DNA of 64,000 nt from Herbaspirillum sp. ST 5-3 (GTDB lineage Bacteria > Pseudomonadota > Gammaproteobacteria > Burkholderiales > Burkholderiaceae_D): positions 496,001 to 560,000 of the forward strand of contig NZ_STGI01000001.1 of assembly GCF_004804275.1 (NCBI RefSeq), in the 5' to 3' direction. A program made the translations under genes and the position numbers. The notes below the pieces were generated by a model, which searched no databases, was not told the origin of the DNA, and worked only from the letters and a program-made list of their open reading frames with translations. Positions 35,517-44,534 of the stretch are shown here, piece after piece. Each line of letters starts with the position of its first letter. Positions within the stretch are counted from its first letter, which is position 1.

Positions 35517-36110
35517 TCAAAAACCAATCGTGAATCCCCATCCGATTCCGGAAAAGCGCCAATCCCGGAAATCGTCCGCATGCTCCAGCAGCCACAATTG
35601 CTGATCCAGTTGCGGCGAGAGCTGGCGCGCCTGATTCAGCTGCGCCCATTCGTCGGAGGAGGGTAACTGCTCGATGATCTGGCCGCGCATTTCGCCGGCC
35701 GGGAATGCGGCGCTCTGCACATTGAAGTAATAGGCCTGACGGCGCAGTGCGCGCAATTGCGCATCGCTGATCATCGCGCCGCCGGTCCACACCGGGCTGC
35801 CCGAGATTCTGGCCAGCGGAAACAGCACCGGGCCATTGGTGCCGAACCCGCCCTCGTGGATCGCCGCGCTGCTGTCCGCGCTGCCGGATGTGACGATGCT
35901 CGCGGTCATCGTCATCGTGTCGAGGTCGACCGTGACGAGGCCCGTGCCGATCGCGTTGCTGGCAGTGCGCGGCACCTCCTCCGCGCTGCTCAAGGTCGTC
36001 GTGAATACCCGTATCCTCGGGCCCGGACTGCCGCCGCAAGCGGCAAGCATGACGGCGGCGACAATACCCAGCAAACAAGCGAGGAATGCAGGCAGGCGGT
36101 CGGAGAGCAT
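35517..36110 (-). CDS. CHRD-domain lipoprotein
   Basis: This 197-aa protein has a lipobox (VMLAACGGSPG, Cys near residue 25) and one CHRD domain (about 35-145). The domain shows TTLSSAEEVPRTASNAIGTG near its start and YYFNVQSAAFPAGEMRGQI near its end. CHRD domains are small beta-sandwiches of unclear function in bacteria. The C-terminal 50 residues are Gln/Leu-rich. The gene is convergent with the propeller gene with no intervening base, and both are predicted lipoproteins. Confidence 0.85.
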   Translation of the reverse strand: MLSDRLPAFLACLLGIVAAVMLAACGGSPGPRIRVFTTTLSSAEEVPRTASNAIGTGLVTVDLDTMTMTASIVTSGSADSSAAIHEGGFGTNGPVLFPLARISGSPVWTGGAMISDAQLRALRRQAYYFNVQSAAFPAGEMRGQIIEQLPSSDEWAQLNQARQLSPQLDQQLWLLEHADDFRDWRFSGIGWGFTIGF

Positions 36111-36195
36111 GGCAGGTACCTTTCGGGAAGAATGCCCTGCGGGCAGTGCACATCTTCATCATAGGTCCATGCACTGCGCGTGCCAATGCGCAGGA

Positions 36196-36576
36196 TCAAG
36201 CGGCGGCCGCCACCACTTCCTGCGCGACCCGGAATGCATCCACCGCCAGCGGTGCTCCGCAATACACCGCTGCATGCAACAGCACTTCGCGAATTTCTTC
36301 CGGCGTCGCGCCGTTGTTGAGCGCGCCGCGCACATGCCCCTTCAGCTCGTGCGCACGACCGAGCGCCGTCAGCATCGATACCGTAATCAGGCTGCGCGTC
36401 TTCAGGTCAAGGCCCTCGCGACACCAGACCGTGCCCCAGGCATTGCGCGTGATGAATTCCTGCAAGGGCATGGTGAATGCGTCGGCATTGGCAAATGCCT
36501 TCTCGACGAATTCCTCGCCCATGACCTGTTTGCGCATCTGCAAGCCGCCTTCGAATTGTTGGTCCTTGTCATCCAT
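36196..36576 (-). CDS. Carboxymuconolactone decarboxylase family protein
   Basis: This 126-aa protein closely follows PcaC-type carboxymuconolactone decarboxylases: VMGEEFVEKAFANADAF near the N-terminus, WCREGLDLKTRSLITVSMLTALGR in the middle (shortened), and HVRGALNNGATPEEIREVLLHAAVYCG with the family His and Cys. PcaC converts an intermediate of protocatechuate breakdown. No other pca gene is near, so it may instead be a general member of the AhpD-like family. It is a single gene with about 280 noncoding bases upstream. Confidence 0.88.
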   Translation of the reverse strand: MDDKDQQFEGGLQMRKQVMGEEFVEKAFANADAFTMPLQEFITRNAWGTVWCREGLDLKTRSLITVSMLTALGRAHELKGHVRGALNNGATPEEIREVLLHAAVYCGAPLAVDAFRVAQEVVAAAA

Positions 36577-36859
36577 GTCGCGCCTCCGAGTAATAGTGAA
36601 AAGCGGCGATTATAAATTCCGCGGCCCGAGGTTTCGACGACGACAGGCAATCCGGGATGTGAAAAGAATGGCACCGAGCAGGCGCACATCGCCGATCCAT
36701 GGATGGGCTTGATAATGCTTTGCCAAGATTCGCGCATTTTTTTCGTTGCTTCGTTGCATTCTCTTACAGCTGATACAACTTCAGTGGCTCTCGAATCGGG
36801 ACACAAACTCTAAGATGACCACGCATCATCAATTTGATAACAGTCATCGGAGAAATACC

Positions 36860-37540
36860 ATGAAACAAACAAAGTCCCTGAGCCACACTGTTGTTTTGAG
36901 TGCGCTTGTCACTGCCTTGCTGTCCATCGGCGCCGCCATCGCGCAGACGACCACGACAACCGACACAACAGCGACGACAAGCACGACTGCGACAACGACC
37001 CCGACGACCACGACCACAGGTACCGCAACGGACACCACCACGGCAACGACCGCCCCAACGGCGACGACTGGTACAACCACGACCGCGACGACCGATCCGA
37101 CCACGACAACGGCCGGCACGAGCACGGGCACCGCTACGGGCACGACCACCACCGCAACGACTGATCCGACGACCACGACGACGACGGGCACGACTACCAC
37201 CACGACTACCGCGGCCGTCAGAAAAGGCGCCACTGTCTACAAGCGTGGCGCCACCCTGCCGGATGGCGTGGTAGCGAAAAAGCACGGCGCGACCGTGGTG
37301 TTGCCGGCAGCAGCGCAGGCCGGACAGGCACGGGCCGCCGAAAGCAGGGCCGCTGCCGAAGAACGACATGAAGCCGCTCTGGCACTCAAGGTAGAACGGC
37401 CGGCGAAAGTAGACAAAGTCGAGAAGGTCGAGAAAATCGAAAAGCTCGAGAAGATCGCCAAAGTGGAAAAAATTGAAAGGCCGGTAAAGATTGAACGGGT
37501 CGAGCGCCCCGAAAAAGTTGAGCGTACGCGCCGCAACTAA
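36860..37540 (+). CDS. Secreted Thr-rich/Lys-Glu-rich low-complexity protein
   Basis: This 226-aa protein has a signal peptide (residues 1-29, ending GAAIAQ), then about 90 residues that are mostly threonine with Ala, Gly, Pro and Asp, including two copies of ATTDPTTTT. Next come a short duplicated unit (RKGATVYKRGATLPDG, then KKHGATVV), an Ala/Arg helix, and a tail of KVEK/KIEK repeats ending RRN. I recognise no family. The Thr tract could be a spacer or glycosylation region and the basic tail a binding surface. A strong terminator follows 17 bp after the stop. Confidence 0.7.
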   Translation: MKQTKSLSHTVVLSALVTALLSIGAAIAQTTTTTDTTATTSTTATTTPTTTTTGTATDTTTATTAPTATTGTTTTATTDPTTTTAGTSTGTATGTTTTATTDPTTTTTTGTTTTTTTAAVRKGATVYKRGATLPDGVVAKKHGATVVLPAAAQAGQARAAESRAAAEERHEAALALKVERPAKVDKVEKVEKIEKLEKIAKVEKIERPVKIERVERPEKVERTRRN

Positions 37541-37556
37541 ATAGCGCCACTTCCAG

Positions 37557-37585
37557 CCGGGCAACATGCGTTGCCCGGTTTTTTT
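37557..37585 (+). terminator. Rho-independent terminator
   Basis: A 9-bp GC-rich stem (CCGGGCAAC with GTTGCCCGG, four-base loop) is followed by seven T. It ends the Thr-rich gene but lies only 25 bases before the start of the next gene on the same strand. Confidence 0.85.
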
Positions 37586-37610
37586 ATTGGACAAACCGAT
37601 TGTTGAAAGA

Positions 37611-38372
37611 ATGAAAAAACTGAGTCTTGTAGCAGCCGCAGCAGCCGCCCTCTTGTCGCAGGCAGCGCTCGCCCAAAGCAATTTCACGGTGAAGACCGGG
37701 TTCGACTACAGCACCGGCACGTATGGCACCAATACGCGCACCGAGATTTCGTCGATTCCCTTCATCGCCAACTATGAAACCGGCAACTGGGCCTTCAAGC
37801 TGACCGTGCCTTACGTGCGCATCACCGGTTCCGACAGCGTCATCGCAGGCGTCGGTGCAGTGCGACCGACCACCACCAACGTGCGCACCTCGACCGGCTT
37901 CGGCGACATCACCACGGCCGCCACTTATTCCCTCGTGATCGATCCGAAATCGCAGTTCGGTGTCGACGTCACCGGGAAGATCAAGTTCGGCACCGCCGAC
38001 AGCGCCAAGGGCCTCGGCACGGGTGAAAACGACGTCTGGGTGCTGGTCGACCCTTACCGGAAATTCGGGAACGTGACTTACTTCGGCGGCGTGGGCTACG
38101 GGATGCTCGGCAGCTCAAGCACCCTGCCGCTCAAGGATGTCGTCAGCGCCAATGCGGGCCTCTCCTACAAGCTGGATGAGCAGGCCAGCATCGGCGCGGT
38201 CTTCGACTATCGAAGCAAGTCCACCGATGCCGGCTTCGACCAGCGCGAACTCACGGCCTTCTATTCGCGCAAGCTCGGCGGCGGCTACAAGATGCAAGCC
38301 TATGCGACCAAGGGCTTTTCCGACGGCAGCCCGGACTGGGGTGCCGGTCTGAACGTCGGCTACAACTACTAA
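37611..38372 (+). CDS. Outer membrane beta-barrel protein
   Basis: This 253-aa protein has a signal peptide (MKKLSLVAAAAAALLSQAALA) and alternating-pattern strands typical of an outer-membrane barrel. Examples are FTVKTGFDYSTGTYGTN, NWAFKLTVPYVRITG and DWGAGLNVGYNY, ending in the aromatic NYxY type needed for barrel assembly. It resembles small transporter-like proteins of unknown ligand. The start is set at MKKLSL, after the terminator that separates it from the Thr-rich gene; no room for a separate promoter exists between them. A hairpin follows the stop. Confidence 0.75.
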   Translation: MKKLSLVAAAAAALLSQAALAQSNFTVKTGFDYSTGTYGTNTRTEISSIPFIANYETGNWAFKLTVPYVRITGSDSVIAGVGAVRPTTTNVRTSTGFGDITTAATYSLVIDPKSQFGVDVTGKIKFGTADSAKGLGTGENDVWVLVDPYRKFGNVTYFGGVGYGMLGSSSTLPLKDVVSANAGLSYKLDEQASIGAVFDYRSKSTDAGFDQRELTAFYSRKLGGGYKMQAYATKGFSDGSPDWGAGLNVGYNY

Positions 38373-38429
38373 GATCCCTCGCGCCCGTACAAAGGGCCAC
38401 CTCCGCCAGCCTTGCCAAGGCAGCGAATT

Positions 38430-38470
38430 TGCCTGATGACATCGAACGGATGTTCCGACGTCATCAGGCA
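38430..38470 (+). terminator. Hairpin after the barrel gene
   Basis: A perfect 11-bp inverted repeat (TGCCTGATGAC with GTCATCAGGCA) with an inner 4-bp pair lies about 60 bases after the stop. The following TTGGTTTCTT is only moderately T-rich, so termination is likely but not certain. Confidence 0.55.
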
Positions 38471-38561
38471 TTGGTTTCTTGCTCGCTTTGCATTTTCTCC
38501 GTCAGGCAAATGAAAGACAGGCCCGGATAAGATGCCTTTCCCGAACAAGAAAACCTGCCCG

Positions 38562-39389
38562 ATGAAAGACATTTTCCTGGAAGGACGCGGCAGCCCGGTG
38601 CTGCTATTGCATGGCCTGCGCGGCAACCCCATGGAGCTGCAACTGCTAGCGCAACGTTTGCATGCTGCCGGACACACTGTCAGCGTTCCATTCCTGCCGG
38701 GATATGGCCAAAGCGACAGCGACCGCACGCCGCTTGCCGGCAGCGAGCAATGGACGGACACGGCGCAGGAACGGCTGGAGTTGCTCGCGAAGAGCTACGG
38801 TCCGGTCTCTACGGGCGGCATTTGCGTCGGTGCAGATCTTGCGCTGCGTCTGGCGCACCGTGCCGGCGATTCGGTGAGGGCCCTGCTGCTCATTTCCACA
38901 ACGCTCTTTTATGACGGCTGGAACCTGCCTTCGTATCGGTGGCTCCTTCCCGTCGCAGGATGCACGCCGCTCAAGCACTGCTATTCCTTGCGGGAAAAGG
39001 ATCCCTACGGCGTCAAGAATGTACGCATCCGCGCATGGATCGCGCGTCAGATGGAAATCACCGGCAACTCCGCCGCAGGCGCGCGCGACCTGCCCTTGAC
39101 CGCGATCTACGAAGCGTACCGTCTGATGCGGCGCGTGCGGAACAGTCTTCCCGACATCAGCCAGCCCACGCTCATCCTCCACGCGGCTGAAGATGAAGTC
39201 GCCAGCCTGCGCTCACCTGCCCTGCTTGCAGCGCGGCTTGGTTCGTCGATGATCCGGAAGATCATATTCGACAACAGTTACCACATGCTTACCCTCGACA
39301 ACGACCGCGACGCCGTGGCGCGCGCGAGCGTCAGCTTCCTTCGCGAACTGACGGAGGAATCCGTCCTCAACACCAGGCATTTCGCCTGA
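38562..39389 (+). CDS. Alpha/beta hydrolase (carboxylesterase-like), first gene of ACP-KAS operon
   Basis: This 275-aa cytoplasmic hydrolase has the oxyanion motif LLLHGLRGNP near residue 18, a nucleophile-elbow region GGICVGADLALRLAH near 87 and late acid/His segments ILHAAEDEVAS and DNSYHMLTLD. The elbow reads G-x-C-x-G, so cysteine stands where serine is usual; this is unusual. In its place before an acyl carrier protein it could act as a thioesterase or acyltransferase. The start at MKDIFLEG was chosen over an upstream ATG. The acyl carrier protein gene begins 25 bp after its stop. Confidence 0.85.
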   Translation: MKDIFLEGRGSPVLLLHGLRGNPMELQLLAQRLHAAGHTVSVPFLPGYGQSDSDRTPLAGSEQWTDTAQERLELLAKSYGPVSTGGICVGADLALRLAHRAGDSVRALLLISTTLFYDGWNLPSYRWLLPVAGCTPLKHCYSLREKDPYGVKNVRIRAWIARQMEITGNSAAGARDLPLTAIYEAYRLMRRVRNSLPDISQPTLILHAAEDEVASLRSPALLAARLGSSMIRKIIFDNSYHMLTLDNDRDAVARASVSFLRELTEESVLNTRHFA

Positions 39390-39414
39390 CCCGCCCCTGA
39401 AAGAGAGACCGAAC

Positions 39415-39657
39415 ATGGACACACGAACAATTCTCGCAGAACTCGCCATCAAGGAATTCGGCTGCGATCCCGCGAAGATCGCGCCCGAGGCATCGATTGC
39501 CGAACTCGGAATCGACTCGATCGGCTTGCTGGAATTCATCTTCCGCATCGAAGACATATTCGGCATCGAGGTCGACAACGCACAGGCTGCGAACCTGAAG
39601 AGCCTGTCGGATATTGCTGCCCTGGTTGACCAGCTTCGCGCATCCACGGTGCAATGA
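39415..39657 (+). CDS. Acyl carrier protein
   Basis: This 80-aa acidic protein fits the four-helix acyl carrier fold and has the phosphopantetheine site LGIDSIGLLE with Ser35. It differs from a housekeeping AcpP, which has a conserved DSLDTVE motif, so it is probably a dedicated carrier. AGAGAG precedes the ATG. Its stop overlaps the start of the ketoacyl synthase by four bases, so the carrier and condensing enzyme are made together. Confidence 0.92.
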   Translation: MDTRTILAELAIKEFGCDPAKIAPEASIAELGIDSIGLLEFIFRIEDIFGIEVDNAQAANLKSLSDIAALVDQLRASTVQ

Positions 39658-40880
39658 GCAAGCCCGAGCGCGTTTTGATAACAGGTATCGGGGCCGTATC
39701 GTCCCTCGGGGTCGGTGTCGAACCTCTTTTTGCCGGCGCCCTGGCCGGGACATCCGGCGTTCGCCCCTGGCCTGCGGCAGAAGGCCGTTGGGTTGCGGCG
39801 ACCATACCGGACGAGATGGCGCTTCGCTCCATGCCCGGACTGCCGACCAATGTTGACCGGCATGTCACGCTCGCCTCGCTGGCCGTGCGCGAAGCCATGT
39901 CGGATGCCCGGCTGGCGGAATTTTCTTCCGCGCAGAGCGAACGCTCGGGCGTGTATTGGGGAACGGGCGTGGGCAGCGCGGCGACCACGGAGAGCAGCTA
40001 TGCACGCCTGCATGGCGGGCAGCGGATCGGCCCCATGACCGTCCTGCTGGCGATGCAGAATGCGGCCTTGGCGCAGATCGCTCTCGAATTCGGACTGCGA
40101 GGTCCGCAGCTTTCCGTTTCGCAGGCATGCGCGTCGGCGGCTGCGGCCATCGGCGAGGCCATGCTCGCGCTGCGATGGGGCCGCGCCGACCGCATCGTTG
40201 TCGGCGGGTCGGAGGCGCCCGTCATGCAAGGTCAGATGCAGGCATGGGAGGCATTGCGGGTGCTCGCTCGCCGGGATGAAGGCGCGCCGGAGAAGAGTTG
40301 CAGACCTTTCGACCGCAGGCGAAGCGGTCTGGTGCTGGGGGAAGGCGCCTCGGCTTTCGTGCTTGAACGCGAAAGCGTGGCGCTGGAGCGCGGCGCGCGG
40401 GTGCATGCCGAATTGTGCGGATACGGCAATGCCGGAGACGCCAGCCATTATGCGCGGCCCGATGCGGACGGCCAGCGGCGGGCGATGAGTCTGGCAGTGC
40501 GGGATGCCGGTCTGGCGCCGGCGGAGATCGGCTATATCAATGCCCATGCAACCGCGACAACGATCGGGGACCAGACGGAAGCCGCCGCGATCCGCGACTT
40601 CTTTTCGGGCTCGGATGCGTTGCCTGCGGTATCATCCACGAAAGGCGTGCACGGGCATACGCTGGGAGCGGCCGGAGCACTGGAACTGGCGATTACCGTG
40701 CTTGCGCTCGAACATGGCCGGCTTCCGCCCACCGCACATCTCGAGGAACCAGACGTGGATGGCATCAATCTCCTATTCGGTGAAGCAAGGCACATGCAGA
40801 TCGAAGCAGCATTGTCGAATACCTTTGCCTTCGGCGGCAGCAATGTGTCGCTTGCCATCAAGCGTTACGGCCCCGGCTGA
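39654..40880 (+). CDS. Beta-ketoacyl-ACP synthase (KAS II/FabF-like)
   Basis: This 408-aa condensing enzyme joins acyl units to a carrier-bound malonyl group. The Cys-His-His set is complete: SQACASA (Cys159), NAHATATTIGD (His298) and KGVHGHTLGAAG (His335). In the second motif the usual NAHGTGT is changed to NAHATAT, a departure from housekeeping FabF. Start and stop join it tightly to the acyl carrier and the response regulator genes. No reductase, dehydratase or acyl-activating gene is nearby, so it must draw on other enzymes or modify an existing chain. The product is unknown. Confidence 0.92.
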   Translation: MSKPERVLITGIGAVSSLGVGVEPLFAGALAGTSGVRPWPAAEGRWVAATIPDEMALRSMPGLPTNVDRHVTLASLAVREAMSDARLAEFSSAQSERSGVYWGTGVGSAATTESSYARLHGGQRIGPMTVLLAMQNAALAQIALEFGLRGPQLSVSQACASAAAAIGEAMLALRWGRADRIVVGGSEAPVMQGQMQAWEALRVLARRDEGAPEKSCRPFDRRRSGLVLGEGASAFVLERESVALERGARVHAELCGYGNAGDASHYARPDADGQRRAMSLAVRDAGLAPAEIGYINAHATATTIGDQTEAAAIRDFFSGSDALPAVSSTKGVHGHTLGAAGALELAITVLALEHGRLPPTAHLEEPDVDGINLLFGEARHMQIEAALSNTFAFGGSNVSLAIKRYGPG

Positions 40881-40882
40881 AC

Positions 40883-41557
40883 ATGCGCATTCTGCTCATT
40901 GAAGACGACGTCATGGTGGCCTCCGGCATACGCGAGGCGTTGGAAAAGTCGGGTAACGCCGTGGACCACAGCCTCTCGGCCGAGCCGGTCGAGCACGCGA
41001 TGGAACTGACGCAGTACGATCTTGCGATCGTCGATATCGGCTTGCCCGGCATGAGCGGCCATGAATTCATTCGACGTATCCGTGCCCGCAACATCACCGT
41101 TCCCATCCTCATACTGACTGCGCGCGACGGAATCGATGATCGCGTGAAAGGACTGGATCTGGGCGCGGACGACTACATGGTCAAACCCTTCCACCTTACC
41201 GAACTGCAGGCGCGCATGCGCGCCCTGATACGGCGCAGCCGCTCCGTCGCATCCTCCGAACTGAGCGTGGGTCCCCTGAGCCTGGACCTCGCCCGCCGCA
41301 CTGCGACGATGAGAAACCAACCCATCGAACTGACAGGCCGCGAGTGGGACATCCTCCAGCATTTGATGCTGGCCAGCCCGAACGTCGTCCCCAAGAAAAA
41401 ACTGGTGGAGAGCCTGAGTGAGTGGGACAACGAGCTGACCATGAACGCCATTGAAATCTACATATGCCGCCTGCGCACCAAACTTCGCAACAGCGGGGTC
41501 GAAGTCCGCACCTTGCGCGGAATAGGTTACCGCGTCGATGAGACCGCCCCGTCCTGA
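40883..41557 (+). CDS. OmpR/QseB-type response regulator
   Basis: This 224-aa regulator has a receiver domain (LLIEDD at residues 4-9, phosphoacceptor Asp51 in IVDIGLPG, Lys101 in VKPF) and a C-terminal winged helix (about 130-220, with ELTGREWDILQHLMLASPN and VRTLRGIGYRVDE). It begins two bases after the ketoacyl synthase stop and overlaps the kinase start by 20 bases. Its placement inside the acyl operon suggests that it controls this or a related lipid process. Confidence 0.95.
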   Translation: MRILLIEDDVMVASGIREALEKSGNAVDHSLSAEPVEHAMELTQYDLAIVDIGLPGMSGHEFIRRIRARNITVPILILTARDGIDDRVKGLDLGADDYMVKPFHLTELQARMRALIRRSRSVASSELSVGPLSLDLARRTATMRNQPIELTGREWDILQHLMLASPNVVPKKKLVESLSEWDNELTMNAIEIYICRLRTKLRNSGVEVRTLRGIGYRVDETAPS

Positions 41558-42923
41558 ACCGGCGCGCCAGACGCTGCGCCGACGTCTGCTCCTGTCCCTG
41601 TTGTTGCCGCTTGCGGCCTTGCTCCTGCTGGGCATGCCATTTGACTATCGGCTCGCGGTCAGCCCCGCTGAAGAAGCCTACGACTATGCACTGACGGAGA
41701 GTGCCTTCGAACTCGCTGCACGTGTCGTCGTTCGAGACGGCGCATTGATTGTCGATCTTCCGCACGACATTGAGTCGCTCATGCGCGCCGATCGCACCGA
41801 CCAGGAATTTCTGGCGGTCTACGATCCGCATGGCCGCCTCCTTGCAGGAGATGCCGACCTGACTCCGGATCTCGCGTTGCCCGATAGCGGCCTGCTCATT
41901 TCTGACACAGTGCTTCGCGGATTCAAAATCCGGAAAGCGACCTACAAGAAGTCGACCAGTCTCGGTGACGTTACCGTGATGTTTGCAGAGACAATCAGGA
42001 AACGCGACCGCGCCCGCTCCAGGATACTGGCAACGATGGTCCTGCCCAACGTCCTGCTCGTCCTTGCCACCCTCGTGCTGGTGTACTTCGGCGTGCGACG
42101 AGGCCTGGCGCCCTTGAATCGCCTTGGGCAGGAGATCGCCAATCGGCCTGCGCACGACACCAGCCCGATACCGAAACGCGACACGCCGGGAGAGGCGGAA
42201 CCGCTCATCAACGCGATGAACGTCCTCATTTCGGAGCTGCGGGCCGCGGCCACCGCGCAGCAGGTATTTCTTGCAAACGCCGCGCATCAGTTGAAGACGC
42301 CACTGTCAGGCTTGCAGACCCAACTTGAACTCGCCGCCCAGGAACTCCCCGAGGAATACAGCAGCCGCGTGGTTCGTTTGCGCGACGCCACCAGGCGACT
42401 TGGCCATCTGACGCATCAGCTGCTCGCATTGGCGCGCTCTGGATCCGAGGCAAACATCGGGAACGAGCACCGGAAGATCGACCTTGCGGAACTGTTGCGC
42501 GCCAGTGCATCGTCCTGGTTCGATGCAGCCCTGGCAAAGGACATCGACCTCGGATTCGAACCCGAGCCGGCCGTCGTCGAAGGCTCGGAATGGCTGCTGA
42601 GGGAATTGCTGGCCAACCTGATCAACAATGCAATCCAATACACCCAGCGTGGAGGAACGGTAACCGCCCGCAGTGGCATCGGTGGAGACGGCCGGCCGTT
42701 TATGGAGGTGGAAGACAACGGGCCCGGCATTCCGCAAGGCGCGCATGCCCGCATCTTCGATCGCTTTTACCGGCTTGCGGACGGATCGCCCACCGGGACT
42801 GGCCTGGGCCTGGCAATTGTCAAGGAAGTGGCCGACCGCCATGATGCGACGATCAGCCTGCGGAGTTCCTCGCCGGATGGCGGGACCTGCATCAGGGTGA
42901 GTTTTGTGCCGACGTCGGAATGA
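41538..42923 (+). CDS. Sensor histidine kinase, TctE/QseC-like
   Basis: This 461-aa membrane kinase has two membrane helices (about residues 16-34 and 165-184) around a periplasmic sensor of about 130 residues. That sensor resembles the 2CSK_N type (SPAEEAYDYALTESAFELA near its start). Then come a HAMP-like linker, the phosphorylated His250 in AHQLKTPL, and ATPase motifs NLINNAIQYT, EDNGPGIP and TGLGLAIVKEV. It is the partner of the response regulator it overlaps. The periplasmic ligand is not known; lipid or envelope stress would fit the operon. Confidence 0.95.
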   Translation: MRPPRPEPARQTLRRRLLLSLLLPLAALLLLGMPFDYRLAVSPAEEAYDYALTESAFELAARVVVRDGALIVDLPHDIESLMRADRTDQEFLAVYDPHGRLLAGDADLTPDLALPDSGLLISDTVLRGFKIRKATYKKSTSLGDVTVMFAETIRKRDRARSRILATMVLPNVLLVLATLVLVYFGVRRGLAPLNRLGQEIANRPAHDTSPIPKRDTPGEAEPLINAMNVLISELRAAATAQQVFLANAAHQLKTPLSGLQTQLELAAQELPEEYSSRVVRLRDATRRLGHLTHQLLALARSGSEANIGNEHRKIDLAELLRASASSWFDAALAKDIDLGFEPEPAVVEGSEWLLRELLANLINNAIQYTQRGGTVTARSGIGGDGRPFMEVEDNGPGIPQGAHARIFDRFYRLADGSPTGTGLGLAIVKEVADRHDATISLRSSSPDGGTCIRVSFVPTSE

Positions 42924-43044
42924 TTGGCTCGTCTTGCGTCATTCGGGCACTCCGTCAACAAGAATCCGAATATCGCGATCACGGCCGCACAAGCCGAGCG
43001 CGCCAACGTCTGTCGTGCCCGCATCTCTCCATCTCATCCATGCG

Positions 43045-43074
43045 CAGCGTTCCACCATTGACGGTGGAACGCTG
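43045..43074. terminator. Hairpin between convergent kinase and MFS genes
   Basis: A perfect 12-bp stem (CAGCGTTCCACC with GGTGGAACGCTG, six-base loop) lies between two convergent genes. No T run flanks it, so it may stop transcription from either side only with help. Confidence 0.5.
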
Positions 43075-43170
43075 TTCTCGATACCGGTGGCAAAAATGAA
43101 TCCGGCGACATCGCGACACCCTTTCGCGACTGCAACGATGTCAGGTTGACCCTGCACGGTAGACAAAGTT

Positions 43171-44376
43171 CTATTCCGCAACCATGGCCATTTCTGCGCG
43201 GCGCGAGTTGACCGCGGCGACGAAGCAAGTGAGCGAGAGGAGGGAAACCGCAAGCAGGATGCCGAGCAGCCATGCCGGCGAGGAATTGAATTCGATAAAC
43301 GCGGCGGCCACGATCGGGCCTGCCGCCTTGGCAATCATGGACGGCCCGGCCAGCGCGCCGGAAATCGCGCCATAGTTCTCGCGCCCGAACAAGGCCTGCG
43401 GCACGGTGCCGCGCACGATCGTCAGCACCCCATTGCTGCCGCCGTACAAGATGCAGAACGCCGCCACCGCATACTGATGCTGGCCGAGGAAGAGCAGCGC
43501 CAGCAAGCCGGCAGGCAAGGTGGCAAAGGTCAGCTTGCCGACCGTTTGCGGCCGCACATGCCGCTCGAAGGCCATTTCGCCGATGCGCCCCACTACCTGC
43601 ATCGGTCCGATCAGTGTCGACATCAGCACCGCCGTGCCGGCGCTGTGGCCAAAGCGCTGCAGCATCGGAATCAGGTGCGCCGCGAGCACCGAAAAGATGA
43701 ACATGTTGGCGGAAAAGGCGAAGGCCAGCTTCCAGAAGGTCGGGTCGCGCAGCGCTTCATGCAGGGTGTAGTTGCGCACCGCATGCGCTCCGGGCGGCGG
43801 AAGGCGGCGCGGGCCGGTTTGCAACAAGGCGTGCAGCGGCGCGCACAGCGCAAGATGCACGATGCCGTAGACCAGGAAAGTATCGCGCCAGCCGAGCATG
43901 CCGTTGAGCTTCAGCGTCAGCGGCCACGCCACGGTGCTGGCCAAACCGCCGAACAGGGTCAGCACGGATATGCCCTTGCGCGGGCTGTGCAGGAATTCGC
44001 GGTTGATGGTGGCAAACGCCGCTTCGTACAAGACCATCGCCATCGCCACGCCGATCACGCTCCATGCGGCGTAATACAGCACCACCGAATGCGAAAGCGC
44101 GACACCGATCATGCCGATGCCGGCCAGCACGGAACCAATGCCCATCACCGCACGTCCGCCAATGCGATCGATCAGCATGCCCGCCGGCGTCGCGGCCAGG
44201 CCCGAGATCAGCAGTCCCCAGGAATAGGCGCCGAACACCAACTCGGTGCGCCAGCCGAACTCCTGCTGGATGTCATGCGCCACGATGGCGAATGCGTAGT
44301 ACATCGAGCCCCAGGACACGATCTGCGTGAAGGCCAGAATGCGGATTATCTTCCAGGGATCTCTGCTGTTGCTCAT
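43171..44376 (-). CDS. MFS transporter
   Basis: This 401-aa inner-membrane protein has twelve predicted segments. The motif between segments 2 and 3 reads PAGMLIDRIGGRAVMGIG, close to the MFS signature, and the N-terminal IVSWGSMYYAFAIVAHDIQQEFGW resembles monocarboxylate-type members. No substrate can be named. It lies downstream of the DUF2804 gene on the same strand with about 160 bp between, so co-transcription is possible but not shown. Confidence 0.9.
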   Translation of the reverse strand: MSNSRDPWKIIRILAFTQIVSWGSMYYAFAIVAHDIQQEFGWRTELVFGAYSWGLLISGLAATPAGMLIDRIGGRAVMGIGSVLAGIGMIGVALSHSVVLYYAAWSVIGVAMAMVLYEAAFATINREFLHSPRKGISVLTLFGGLASTVAWPLTLKLNGMLGWRDTFLVYGIVHLALCAPLHALLQTGPRRLPPPGAHAVRNYTLHEALRDPTFWKLAFAFSANMFIFSVLAAHLIPMLQRFGHSAGTAVLMSTLIGPMQVVGRIGEMAFERHVRPQTVGKLTFATLPAGLLALLFLGQHQYAVAAFCILYGGSNGVLTIVRGTVPQALFGRENYGAISGALAGPSMIAKAAGPIVAAAFIEFNSSPAWLLGILLAVSLLSLTCFVAAVNSRRAEMAMVAE

Positions 44377-44534
44377 GCGTGCTTCTCAACCGGGCGCCAA
44401 TGGCGCCGCGCGATAAAGGGAACTCCGGACCTGCGGAGGAAGTTGTCGTGAATTCATGCAATTGGCGCGAATGCCCTGCGCCAGCCAATGTCAGAATCCC
44501 AAGCGCTATTCTGCCAGCGAAACTTCGACGCGTC

